Source: Jimgerdemannia flammicorona (taxonomy: Eukaryota > Mucoromycota > Endogonomycetes > Endogonales > Endogonaceae). Taken from it: a DNA stretch of 16,276 nucleotides. Below are positions 6,742 through 15,445 of the stretch, piece after piece; the stretch's first letter is position 1; the number at the start of each line of letters is the position of its first letter. A program made the translations under genes and the position numbers. Where the stretch lies: the NCBI GenBank assembly GCA_003990745.1, contig RBNI01003266.1, positions 1 through 16,276 of the forward strand, read 5' to 3'. The notes beneath the pieces were generated by a model. The model ran no database searches. It saw only the letters and a program-made list of their open reading frames with translations, and had not been told where the DNA came from.

Positions 6742-8427
6742 ATCAAAACCCATACCAGCTAAGAGAAGTTTGACAAACTCAATAATGAAACTATCTAAAA
6801 AGTATTCAATACCTTCCTCATACTCAACAAAGAAGTTCTCTATACTTCCAAACTTAAGGAGAATTTCAACAAACTAGTTGATAGCTACTTCTATAAGAAA
6901 TATACCTGAGAATCCATTGAGGCTACAACCAAATACTTTCTGAACTACCTCTCAAACAATTGCTACTACAAAGCCAAGATCTTTCTGAACTACAAAGGAT
7001 ACTACTCCTATCAAAAGAAATCTCACTTCTATTATCAAATTCTTTGCACACAAGTAAGAATAATCCAACAATATAAACTACAATTTGTCAGGCCCAGTGA
7101 AGTCCCTGCCACATCATCTAGACCTAGGAGAATAATTAAAGACACACCTGAACTAGACATTAGTGGCTCTAGCACTATTACAGAACTACTACTGAGAATA
7201 TCAAGCTTACTAAAGATCACAGCAGACCAAATAGTTACTCTATCAAAACTACTAGTCTACAGGCTTACTTATCTCAGTAATATTATAAAAGAATTAAGTC
7301 TAAACCATAATCAATACACTATAACAATAGAAGAAGATGAAACTCAACCATCTTATCAAATAGATAACAGAGACAGCAAAATGATATCACTAGATGATAA
7401 GATAGCAGTATTGGCTGATCAAATAGCCATACTTACTCAAGTCCTTTGCCTTAATATTAAAGCAAACAAGCCAACAAAAGGACTCCACCTCACTCCATTC
7501 AAAGGCAAAGTAGACCAAGTAGTAACATTTATAGAACAAGTTGATATAAATTATTATACTAATAGATAGAATAACAACTAGAGCCCAGATAGTATTCTTG
7601 ATAATAATATATACTATGAGATTAAAGATCTCTATATAACTGCAAACTCATAAATAGAAAAGGTTATCACACACTTTACAGGAACAGTAGTTCAGTAATA
7701 GTATAATTTATAAGTAAACTCTCTTATCTGAGAAACCTGTATCAAAGTTATCACAAGTAACAGAGATAATGATCACTCTGACTATAAAGTCTATCTAGCT
7801 ACTATAGGCCTAAAAGAGCTAATTATCCAGCAGTTCTAAAGCTCTGCTCATATTGCTGAAGCCAGAACCAAACTCAAGAACCTATAATTCTACAATAATA
7901 GAAAAGAAGACCTCAAAGCATTTGCTACAAGATTAAAAACTCTTCTGTACACTATTGGAGTAGAATACAGCTAGTGAGAGCAGACCATAAATGAAACCCA
8001 AGCTGCCTATTTCTTTAATACTATTTCTGGATAGCTATCAGAGAAAATCTATAAATAAGAATAACTCTATAATTGCCTATATGAGCAATAGTATTTAGGA
8101 TAAGCTGTTATCCAAGCACATACCATCCTTGCAGCCCAAAGGCCAAGAGATAACAGAATCAACAATAAAGAAGATAAACAATATCAATTTAAGAAAAAGT
8201 ATGAACTCTGAAACAAGTCCTTAAGACTATAAAGAGAATTTAAGAAACTGTCTAATAAGGAAATAGAAGAACTTATAAAGAAGAGAGCATATTTTCCTTA
8301 CAAAAAGAGAGAATATATATCTCATAAATGTCCTGATAAAAAAACCAATACCAATAAAGAATTATCCTCCTCACACACTATCACTATGATAGGAGATGAC
8401 TCAAAAGAAATCTCTGAGAAAATCAAG
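6742..8427 (+). pseudogene. gag: Gypsy 2 Gag with erased zinc knuckle
   Basis: One frame (frame 1) can be followed for about 560 codons across many stops, most of which sit where Gln would fit. Recognisable parts are a Tyr/Lys-rich N-terminal part, a stop-free stretch at about 6907-7569, and a capsid-like region from GLHLTPFKGKVDQVVTFIEQ to TILAAQRPRDN. A basic region with a nucleocapsid knuckle follows at 8290-8331. The knuckle has the CX2CX4HX4C spacing, but the first two Cys and the His all read Tyr; only the last Cys survives. Each change is a single C-to-T or G-to-A transition. The frame continues into dUTPase without a shift. The true start codon was not found. Confidence 0.85.
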
Positions 8428-8850
8428 ATCAAGAGATTCTACATTATTATAAAAATCTCAGATAAGATACATAAATCTGATGCTGGCTATGACCTCTACT
8501 CCAGTATAGAAGTAACTATTGAACCAGATAAGTAAGTAACTATTAGTATAGATATTGAGATAGAAGTCTCCAAAGGAACCTATATCTATCTCATAGTAAG
8601 GAGTAGTTCAGCTAAAGAAGAGAGACTCTGTATAATTGGAAGAGTTATAGACTAAGAGTTCAAAGATAAGATTAAGGTCTTACTATATAATACTGAACAA
8701 AAGGCTGTCAATATCACATGTGGAAAATAAATTGCCCAAGCCATCATTGAAGTAATATACAATGACCTCAAAGTAGAAGAAATAAAGAAACTATCACTCT
8801 CTGATAAAAGAGAAGAAGCCTTTGGATCATTAGAGAAGCACTTTAATAAA
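8428..8850 (+). pseudogene. dut: dUTPase domain fused between nucleocapsid and protease
   Basis: dUTPase (dUTP pyrophosphatase) hydrolyses dUTP to dUMP and keeps uracil out of new DNA. All five motifs of the trimeric family lie in order in one frame. Motif 1 is DAGYDLYSS (8479-8505), motif 2 is RSSSAK (8599-8616), motif 3 is GRVID followed by a stop and EFKDKI (from 8638), motif 4 is GK-stop-IAQ (8722-8739), and motif 5 is REEAFGS (8809-8829). About 118 codons span motifs 1 to 5, a normal length. Three TAA stops (8533-8535, 8653-8655, 8728-8730) fit former CAA codons. Glycines of motifs 3 and 5 also seem lost. The domain starts about 32 codons after the zinc knuckle, in the Gag frame, and precedes the protease. 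Confidence 0.85.
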
Positions 8851-9594
8851 GCTAAAGAGAAACCAAGATACAGCAGATTGTCTATATTGAAGAATCTTCA
8901 AATCAGAACCAGAATAATACCAGTATATTACTGATAAATATATTCCTATAAGACAATACCCATATAGAATCAAGATGAACTATAAGAGAATATATCACAT
9001 ATATTCTTGAATTCAAGAGATATAAGCCAATGATTCCAGAATGATGAGATGAGAAAATCAAGAACATCAATGATGAAGATGGAGAAATATAAGATTGAGA
9101 AGAAGAAACTATCTTAGAAATAATTATCACTTAGTAAGAAATCAATATAGAATATATATATCTTCAAGGAAAGATCAACGGAAACCCTTATTGATAGTAA
9201 AGCAAGCAAATACTATCTTAATCAAGAAACTGCTTAGAAATTCTACCTTAAGATGTAAAGAAATTCAGAAGGAAACATGGTCACTTTTGAAAATAGAATA
9301 ATACAGAAACTCTCCAAAATATATAAGAACACACTTCTATAACTTGGAGACTACACTACAAGGTAGACTTTCTATATTACACATCTTTCTGGACATAACC
9401 TCATTCTTAGAAAATTCTGACTTATATAGAAAAACTCCTATATTGATTGGTGAACCAATATGATCTCTCTGAGAGATATCAAGTTACAATCTGAGTATAC
9501 TAAGAAGAAATAAAGGCCTAGATGTAATGTTATTTCTGCTATTCAGATATAGAAACTGATTTAGAAATAAGATCAGTATATCTACATATGTACA
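8851..9594 (+). pseudogene. pro: Gypsy 2 aspartic protease region
   Basis: The active-site motif is TLIDSKAS at 9184-9207, where Gypsy proteases have a DSGA core; Gly to Lys there would take two G-to-A changes. About 35 codons on, IQKLSKIYK precedes a further eroded stretch, and THLSGHNLILRKF fits the C-terminal half near 9380-9420. The reading frame is still frame 1 but is broken by numerous stops. The interval from 8851 to about 9150 has no recognised domain. The call rests on the single motif plus its place before reverse transcriptase. Confidence 0.65.
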
Positions 9595-10440
9595 GTTAAA
9601 GAGACTCTAGAAGAAGATAATAAAGAGCTCTCTGAACTCCTGAAGGATAAAGATAATAAGAAAGACAATCTCTAAGAACTTCTTAAGGAATATGAAGATG
9701 TTTTTCAAGAATCTCAAGAACTACTACTAGTTTGAGTAGTAGAACATAACATTGAGACTATTCCTAATTCAAACCCACCCTACTGTAGAATTTATCAATT
9801 AGCCCAATTTAAGCTAGAAATTCTCAAGAAATAACTAGTAAAATTGACAAGCAAAGGTCTCATCTGTTCATTAAAATTACTATATTATATACTAATTCTC
9901 TTTGTCTATAAGAAGAATAGAAGCCTCTATACTAGCATTGATTATCAAGTACTCAATAAGATTTCAATTAAGAACTGATATATACTTCTAAGAATCAATA
10001 AACAACTTGACTAAGTATACAAGACTAAGACCTTCTCACTCATTCATCTTATATCTAGATATGTACTACCAAATTTATATCAAAGAAGAAGATATCTCTA
10101 AGATAGCTTTTTAAACAAGATTTGGATATTATGAATTCTATATAATACTATTCAGTCTCACCAATACACTAGTAATATTCCAAACATTGATAAATGACAT
10201 CTTTTGAAAATATCTTGGAGTATTTATTCTGGTCTACTTTAATGATATTCTGGTATATAGTATAAATAACATTATTTACTAACAATATCTATAAATGGTT
10301 TTTGATATACTCTATGAATATAAGCTTTTAGCAATACCATTTCTTCAAGAAGAAAATTGAATATCTAGGTTATATTATTTCTGAAAATAGTATTACCATC
10401 AACCCTAAAAAACCCAAGTAATCTGCAATTGGCCTGTTTC
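9595..10440 (+). pseudogene. pol: Gypsy 2 reverse transcriptase
   Basis: The region opens with ELLKEYEDVFQESQEL and EHNIETIPNSNPPYCRIYQL, the usual lead-in of Gypsy Pol. Palm and finger motifs follow: TSKGLIC, LFVYKKNRSLYTSIDYQVLN and ISIKN. After a frame change near 10040-10055 comes LDMYYQIYIKEEDISKIAF, then FGYYEFYIILFSLTNT, and VYFNDILVYS with the catalytic box at 10235-10246. The box reads FND, where most Gypsy elements have a pair of Asp. GAT to AAT is one G-to-A change, though natural variants with Asn exist. A further frame change lies between 10246 and 10461. Confidence 0.9.
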
Positions 10441-11012
10441 AAAAACCCTCAAGTCTATAAGAATTCAATAGACTAGTAGGATATTATAGGAGATTTATTC
10501 AAGGATTCTCTACCATTACTCTCTCACTTAGAAGTCTTGCTAAGAAAGATACTATATAATATCAAAAAGAATAGACAGAAGAATGTATCACAGCAATGAA
10601 TACCCTCAAAAGAATACTGACAAATGTACTAATTCTGATTAGTTCTGATCTAGAAAAACTCTTTGTGGTCACTACTGATGTCTCAAATATTGCTATTGAA
10701 GCTGTTCTGACTCAACAAAGTATCCAATTACCTAACTGTCTCAGAAACTTAATGAATATGAAAGAAACTATACTATATAAGATAAAGAACTCCTTGCAGT
10801 CATCTAATATCTACAAATATAGAGATACTTCCTCTTTGGTAAAATATTCACCTTAAGGACCAACTATAAAGCTCTCTGATATATTTAGATATAGTCAATT
10901 TTTACACTGATGGATGCAGATCCTTGCACTCTTTGATATCAAAATCAAGCATATTGCTGAAACCAAGAATGAAGTAGCCGATATACTCTTCTGAAATATC
11001 CAGAAAGATGAC
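10441..11012 (+). pseudogene. pol: Gypsy 2 RNase H
   Basis: EFNRLVGYYRRFIQGFS (from 10461) is the conserved segment just after the palm. A mostly open stretch at 10596-10740 then holds FVVTTDVSNIAIEAVLTQQ, the first RNase H strand with its Asp. The domain then shifts frame, continuing as FLFGKIFTLRTNYKAL, where the second Asp reads Asn, and ends in MQILALFDIKIKHIAETKN and EVADIL. The order matches Gypsy RNase H. At least one frame change (near 10740-10800) and many stops make it inactive. Confidence 0.88.
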
Positions 11013-12318
11013 CTTATTATAATTAGTAACATTGTTATTAGTCTATTTAAAGAAGTCAAGAAGGAGTATATCAAAGATACCAATATATAAGAAATCATCA
11101 GTCAAATCTTTGAAAAAGGTAACAATATTATAAAAATAGTCTACAAGAATATATCTGTCCAAAATAGATATATATACCTTAATACTATAGGAATCTAGGT
11201 CTCAGATATCTCTATCTATTTACAAATCCTATAAGAACTATATGATATACCTAGAGTTAGATATATGAGTTTCAATAAGATATATCAATATATTGCCCAA
11301 GACTTCTATTGGTCCAAAATAAAATCTAAAATCAAGAACTACATTATATCCTGCAATGTCTGCTAAAGGTATAAGCTCAGCAATCAGGTACTAGCTGGTA
11401 CCCTACAACTACTATCAATATTTACTCAGAATTGAGTCTACATTGGAATGGACTTTATTGTCCAGTTGCCAAAAACTAGAAGAGAAGAGATGTGATTGTT
11501 ATTTTCATTAATTATCTCAGCAAGCATACTTACTTTATTATAATAACCACTATTACAACAGTACCAGAAAATGATACAACTGTTTGTTGATAATATATTC
11601 TACCTTCATAGACTACTCTCAGCAATTATCTCAGATAAAGATATAAAGTTTATAAGTAATTTTTAGCAAGCACTCTTCAAGAGCTTAGGAGGGCAATTGA
11701 AAATATCTACAGTATATTATCTGAAAATAGATGGTCAGACAGAAAGAACAAATCAAACTCTGAAGCAGATGTTTAGTATCTATTATAGCTATAAGTAAAA
11801 TAATTGGAATAAAAAGCTAACTCTAGCTAAATTTACAAATAATAATAGGTCAAGTACAAGTATCAAAATAATACCATTTTACTTAAATTATAGATAATAC
11901 TGATAGACATCTATAGTTACCATCTAAACTATAGTACCTATAGTATAAGAAATTACTGATACTATATAAGGTAATATCCAACAAGCACAAGATGTCCTTA
12001 TAGAAGTACATAGAATATAATAATATATACTAATAAAAATAAAAGAGAAGTCATCTATAAAATAGGAGAATAAGTATTACTCAGTACTTGGCACCTAATC
12101 TTGAGTAACACAGACCTCAAAAAGAAGCTTAGACCCTGCTATATTAGACTATTTAAGATCTTTGAAAAATGCAGATCTGTTATATATAAGTTAGATCTCC
12201 CAGTAATACAAAGAAGAATTTACCCAGTATTTCATATATCTCAGCTTCAGCCATATACTTTAAACATCTTTAAAGAAAGAACTATACTATCTTCAGATTT
12301 AGTAATTGTTGATTAGTA
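11013..12318 (+). pseudogene. pol: Gypsy 2 integrase with D,D-35-E core and GPY/F-like module
   Basis: The zinc-binding part is eroded but keeps SCNVC and a following stop at a Gln-like position (11352-11366). The core reads YIGMDFIVQLPKTRR with Asp at 11451-11453, AIISDKDIKFIS with Asp at 11634-11636, and DGQTERTNQTL with Glu at 11742-11744. The second Asp and the Glu are 35 residues apart. The C-terminal part lies in frame 2 from about 12101 to TAG 12314-12316. It reads TDLKKKLRPCYIRLFKIFEK, then VIYKLDLPVIQRRIYPVFHI and SQLQPY, a well-kept GPY/F-like module. Between about 11760 and 12100 the frame is badly broken. Integrase would insert the cDNA; in this family the chromodomain that follows guides it. 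Confidence 0.9.
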
Positions 12319-12331
12319 ACTAGAATATAAA

Positions 12332-12505
12332 GTTAACTATATTCTAGATTACAATGATTGCTAATTTGGATGAGCTGCCAAGCCCACCCAATACTATCTC
12401 ATAAAATGAAAAGAATATCCTAAATATAATACCACCTGGAAAATAGAAGATAATTTATTGCTAAATGCAAAAGAAGCAGTAACTGAATACAGAAATCTGA
12501 TGTAA
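12332..12505 (+). pseudogene. C-terminal chromodomain
   Basis: In the same frame as the integrase end: VNYILDYNDC, then KPTQYYLIK, a TGA in place of Trp (12407-12409), KEYPKYNTTWKIEDN and LLLNAKEAVTEYRNLM, ending TAA at 12503-12505. This matches the chromodomain fold: a YxVxxIL-like first strand, a LIKWKGY-like centre, TWE-like, and a final helix. Gly in the GYP segment and Glu after TW have become Glu and Lys, and the central Trp a stop, all by G-to-A. In chromoviruses this module binds methylated histone H3 or related marks and steers integration to heterochromatin. It places the element among chromoviruses. Confidence 0.85.
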
Positions 12506-12745
12506 TGAAATTCTGATAGAATTTTCAAAAGACAGTCATATCCCTAAATAATCTTATAAAGAGAAGTATAAATATTCTGAATAATTCTATATAGACCACC
12601 CACTTTCCCCCAATATGAGTACCTAATAACAATACTAAGAATAAGTCAAAAACAAGATTACTACTACTATTCTAAGAGCAATTGAATACCAATAAAACTC
12701 TACTGATCACCATCTGTCAATATTTGAATCTCTGGAGACTCTGAT

Positions 12746-13156
12746 CTAAATAAAGCCCAATAATATCTTAGAAGAATATAATATTTCCAGATTTTTCACA
12801 GCTAATAAGAACTTAAGAAGTACTATAAGATAGAATTTCTCATCTATCAATAAGCTATCCTCAGTACTGCTAAACAACAAGTCTGTCATTTCATTGACAA
12901 CTACACCTATATAGTTACCAAGAGACTCTATATTATTTTCTATATCTGATCTCAAGTCCTCAACCATCTTCATGGAGTATTCTCTAAAAACATTATCAAT
13001 TTGAGTGATAAATAATAGAGTGAAATTGTTTTTCAAGTAGTCTAGTATACTGTCCTCCAGTTTAATAAATATTTGAAGTTTAGTGCTGAGTCTAATAAGT
13101 AGACTTAAGCAAAGTAGAGAAGGATATAATGAATCATTATAAGTCTCTGAAATTTC
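12746..13156 (-). pseudogene. Antisense open frame between chromodomain and 3' LTR (unknown)
   Basis: On the minus strand no stop occurs for 136 codons, from just after a TAG at 13157-13159 down to TAG at 12746-12748. This is long for sequence of about 30% G+C, where a stop is expected every 13 codons or so. The first ATG is at 12973, giving 75 residues (MKMVEDLRSDIENNIESLG and onward). The predicted peptide looks helical, rich in Leu, Ile, Glu and Asp, without a motif I know. A second antisense frame (13105-13380) overlaps its start in another frame and reaches into the LTR. The plus strand of this interval shows no coding domain. It may be a decayed accessory gene or chance. Confidence 0.3.
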
Positions 13157-13174
13157 CTATAGAAATTTCTATAG
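13157..13174. repeat. 18-bp perfect palindrome
   Basis: CTATAGAAATTTCTATAG reads the same on both strands. It lies about 19 bases before the 3' LTR, in the area where a polypurine tract would be expected. No convincing purine tract is left here. Confidence 0.6.
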
Positions 13175-13192
13175 TTACTTAAAGTAGTATAA

Positions 13193-13545
13193 TAGTATAT
13201 AGATATATCCAGTATATCATATTTAGTCATAGTCTTGAATATATATAAATAATCTCTGTACTGAGTATGTTGTAACCTTAGCTCTACTTTCTCTATACAT
13301 AAGAATAAAGCAGTATTCTTATCCCAAATTCTCAGATCTGACTTGTTAATAATTTTGAGCCTGATTAACTTAGAATACAAGCATGGTCATTACTACCTAT
13401 TCAAGAATCCAAAAGCAATATTTAGACTCTGCTATACTAGACAACTTGGAACTCAGTACTTTCTCAAGAACTCAGAACTTAGGGCCAATAGTTACTATTA
13501 ATTATCTGCAATATATTAATTCTATCAGTATATAGTTTTATTATA
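13193..13545 (+). repeat. Gypsy 2 3' LTR
   Basis: This is the second copy of the LTR at 6227-6563. TATATATAAA lies at 13240-13249 and AATAAA at 13314-13319, and the end reads TTTTATTATA, where the 5' copy has TTTTATTACA. The first ten or so bases are too diverged to fix the exact start (13192-13202). Differences from the 5' copy are numerous and mostly transitions, so the insertion is old or heavily mutated. Confidence 0.85.
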
Positions 13546-14020
13546 ATATTAAAGATTATTAACTTAAAGAGTACCATTACTATAATATTAAATATATACT
13601 GTTATATTTACATAACAGCAGCAGAATTTGTAAGCCAATCTGATATAAGAAAAGATAAAGAATTATTAAAAGTCTATAAGCTATTACTGAACATATCCTT
13701 TAGGAAGTGACTAGACATCCTGGACCCTTACATGGGAGCTAGTCTCTTATATCACTGTCTTATTACGAAATCAATAGAGGGATCCTGTTGTATCAAGATG
13801 TCAATTGTATGTATCTGGCCTGTCGACGCAATCAATTGTTGGGAGTGATGATTAGCATCGCCAAAAGCTGGGAAAACCAAATCTCAATCGAAAATAGAAG
13901 TAAAATTATCAATTGGGCACTAGTATAACAAAGATCTATGTCATAGTACCATTCCTCAGCTATAGCGAATTTGTTGGTTGGAAAAGCACTATCACTTATC
14001 ATCTAATATACACACCGGGA
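13546..14020. other. Spacer between Gypsy 2 and the LINE, with a CpG-normal island
   Basis: No gene was recognised. The first 150 bases or so are AT-rich like the Gypsy element and include a small inverted repeat, GTTAT...ATAAC, near 13602-13617. From about 13760 to 14020 the composition changes and CpG reappears (for example TTACGAAA, GTCGACGC, CATCGCC, AATCGAAAA, AGCGAA, ACCGGG). The stretch may be host DNA, a promoter-bearing 5' untranslated region of the LINE, or both. The LINE ORF1 frame is open back to a TAA at 13901-13903 but lacks an ATG before 14021. Confidence 0.5.
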
Positions 14021-15415
14021 ATGCTGGATGAGGTGCTGAAGGCTGGAGTGATAGTTGGGGAGGTGGTGGTATCTATGGTGCATTGCCTAAGATGGGACCC
14101 CAGGGTGGTGCAGCTGCTGGTGAAGGGGGTGCCTATAGTGATAGCAGTTGAGATGAGGAGGAGGGTTGAGGAGGTGATGGCTGAGTATGGTGATGTGGTG
14201 GATATTGGTTTTCAGATTTGGGAGGGGACCACCATCAGGACTGGAGATGTTGACATCAGGATTCGATTGCCAGGGAAGGAGGCTACAGGGAAGATGAGTG
14301 ACTGGCTGGCAGTGATACTGTGGGGGGCTTTCAGCTGTTGAGTGTCAAGGGTGAGAGAAAGTGAGGAGGAGAAGGAGGATCTACTGGAGGCTCTGGAAGA
14401 GATGAGTGGGGCTGTCGAGTGGAGGGCAAAGGCCTGGAAGAAATATGAAGAGTCAACGCACTTGGAGATTGTAGAGGGAAAGCATATCTGCACTGACAAG
14501 AGGCAGTAGGAGTGAGCCCAGGGGTGCAAGAGACAGAGGGAGCTTTTGGCAAGTATGAAAGGAGGGGTGAAGAAGAAATTGGATGGGGCTGAGGAGTCTG
14601 AAGGTGTCAAAGCCAGTGTTTGGACTAGTAAAGAAGGAGAGAAGGTGGAGGCGAACAAGAAAGGGGCTGGGAAGGTACTGGGCAAGGACCCCTATACTGA
14701 TGGTATATTCAAAGTTTGGGAGCAGAATTTGGATGGCACCCCCCCCCCCACTTATCAGGAGGGGCCCGGGGGGAAGAGAGGGGCAGTGGAGGATGTGCTG
14801 ATGCAGGGGGCCCAGTGAGTTCACTTTGGGGTCCCAGATGTAGCAAAAGGGGGCCAGGTGGTGGCAGTTGGTGAGGATGAGCTGGTGGATGTCCCAGAGG
14901 AGGAGTGGGATGAGGCTGCTAGTATAGGAGTAGATACCATGATGCTAGATGCCAGGCAGCCAGGGACTCCTGGAGGAAAGGAGGTGGGGAACCTGCTGTA
15001 GATGAGCAAGATGATAGATAACCTTGCAGCTGTGGAGTTGGGGGAAGTTGACCTGTAAGTGATGCCTGAGGAGCATTGGGCATGGATTCTGCATGGAGAC
15101 AGGGTGGTGGAGGCACTGAAGGTGGAGATTCTTGCTGTTTTCCTAGAGGAGGAGGGATACAAGGTTCATAAGGTGAGAGAGGTGGAGCTGGCAGTAGTTA
15201 CTGGTGAGCAAGCTGCCTACTATTGGGCAGAGCATCATGGTTTGCAGCTCTGGCAGGAGGCCTGTCTGGAGTATCATGAGGACTTTGAAGAGAAAGAAGA
15301 TGAGACAATGGTTGAACTTCTGGGGGGGTTGGAGGCACAGGAAGCTGAGAAGAGAGAACTTGCTGCAGAACATGGCTTGGACTTGGTGCAAGAGGACTTG
15401 AATGTGGATTTGTAG
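14021..15415 (+). pseudogene. LINE ORF1 (RNA-binding, RRM-like start)
   Basis: A single frame runs 465 codons with six internal stops: TGA 14339, TAG 14507, TGA 14513, TGA 14816, TAG 14999 and TAA 15056. No frameshift is needed, which points to point mutation of a once continuous gene. Near the start, VVQLLVKGVPIVIAVEM, RRRVEEVMAEYGDVVDIGF and TGDVDIRIRLPGKEAT have the strand-helix-strand pattern of RRM-like domains found in fungal LINE ORF1 proteins; the fold is my inference. The middle is Lys/Gly-rich, and an 11-C run lies at 14739-14749. The C-terminal third is strongly acidic and helical (EYHEDFEEKEDETMVELLGG). I see no CCHC knuckle. ORF1 proteins coat the LINE RNA. Confidence 0.75.
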
Positions 15416-15445
15416 GGATGAGATCAATAAATAACAGTATTTCTT

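Larger units (their letters stand above)
6227..13545 (+). mobile_element. Ty3/Gypsy element 2: full-length dead chromovirus with dUTPase
   Basis: Two LTRs (6227-6563 and about 13193-13545) enclose about 6.6 kb. In order this holds a primer binding site, Gag with a ruined zinc knuckle, dUTPase, protease, reverse transcriptase, RNase H, integrase with GPY/F end, and a chromodomain. Gag through early reverse transcriptase lies in frame 1; later parts alternate between frames 2 and 3, so at least three frame changes have built up. Stops fall mainly on former Gln and Trp codons. I count two CpG by eye (9179 and 10979). No matching 5-bp target duplication was found (AGACA before the 5' LTR, ATATT after the 3' LTR), perhaps because of decay. 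The element cannot encode working proteins. Confidence 0.93.

Noticed and set aside
8903..9130. Minus-strand 75-codon frame between dUTPase and protease
   Set aside because: It is low-complexity Ile/Ser/Leu-rich sequence antisense to the Pol frame, of a length expected by chance.
11730..11762. Loss of the integrase catalytic Glu in Gypsy 2, suspected from the Lys in TLKQM
   Set aside because: The catalytic Glu is the one in GQTER at 11742-11744, 35 residues after the second Asp, and it is retained. The Lys lies downstream.
6222..13550. Target-site duplication around Gypsy 2
   Set aside because: Flanks AGACA and ATATT do not match, even allowing C-to-T change.
14212..15427. Several Ser/Pro/Leu-rich minus-strand frames over the LINE
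   Set aside because: They are shadows of the G-rich ORF1 coding strand, which yields few stops on its complement. No domain is visible.
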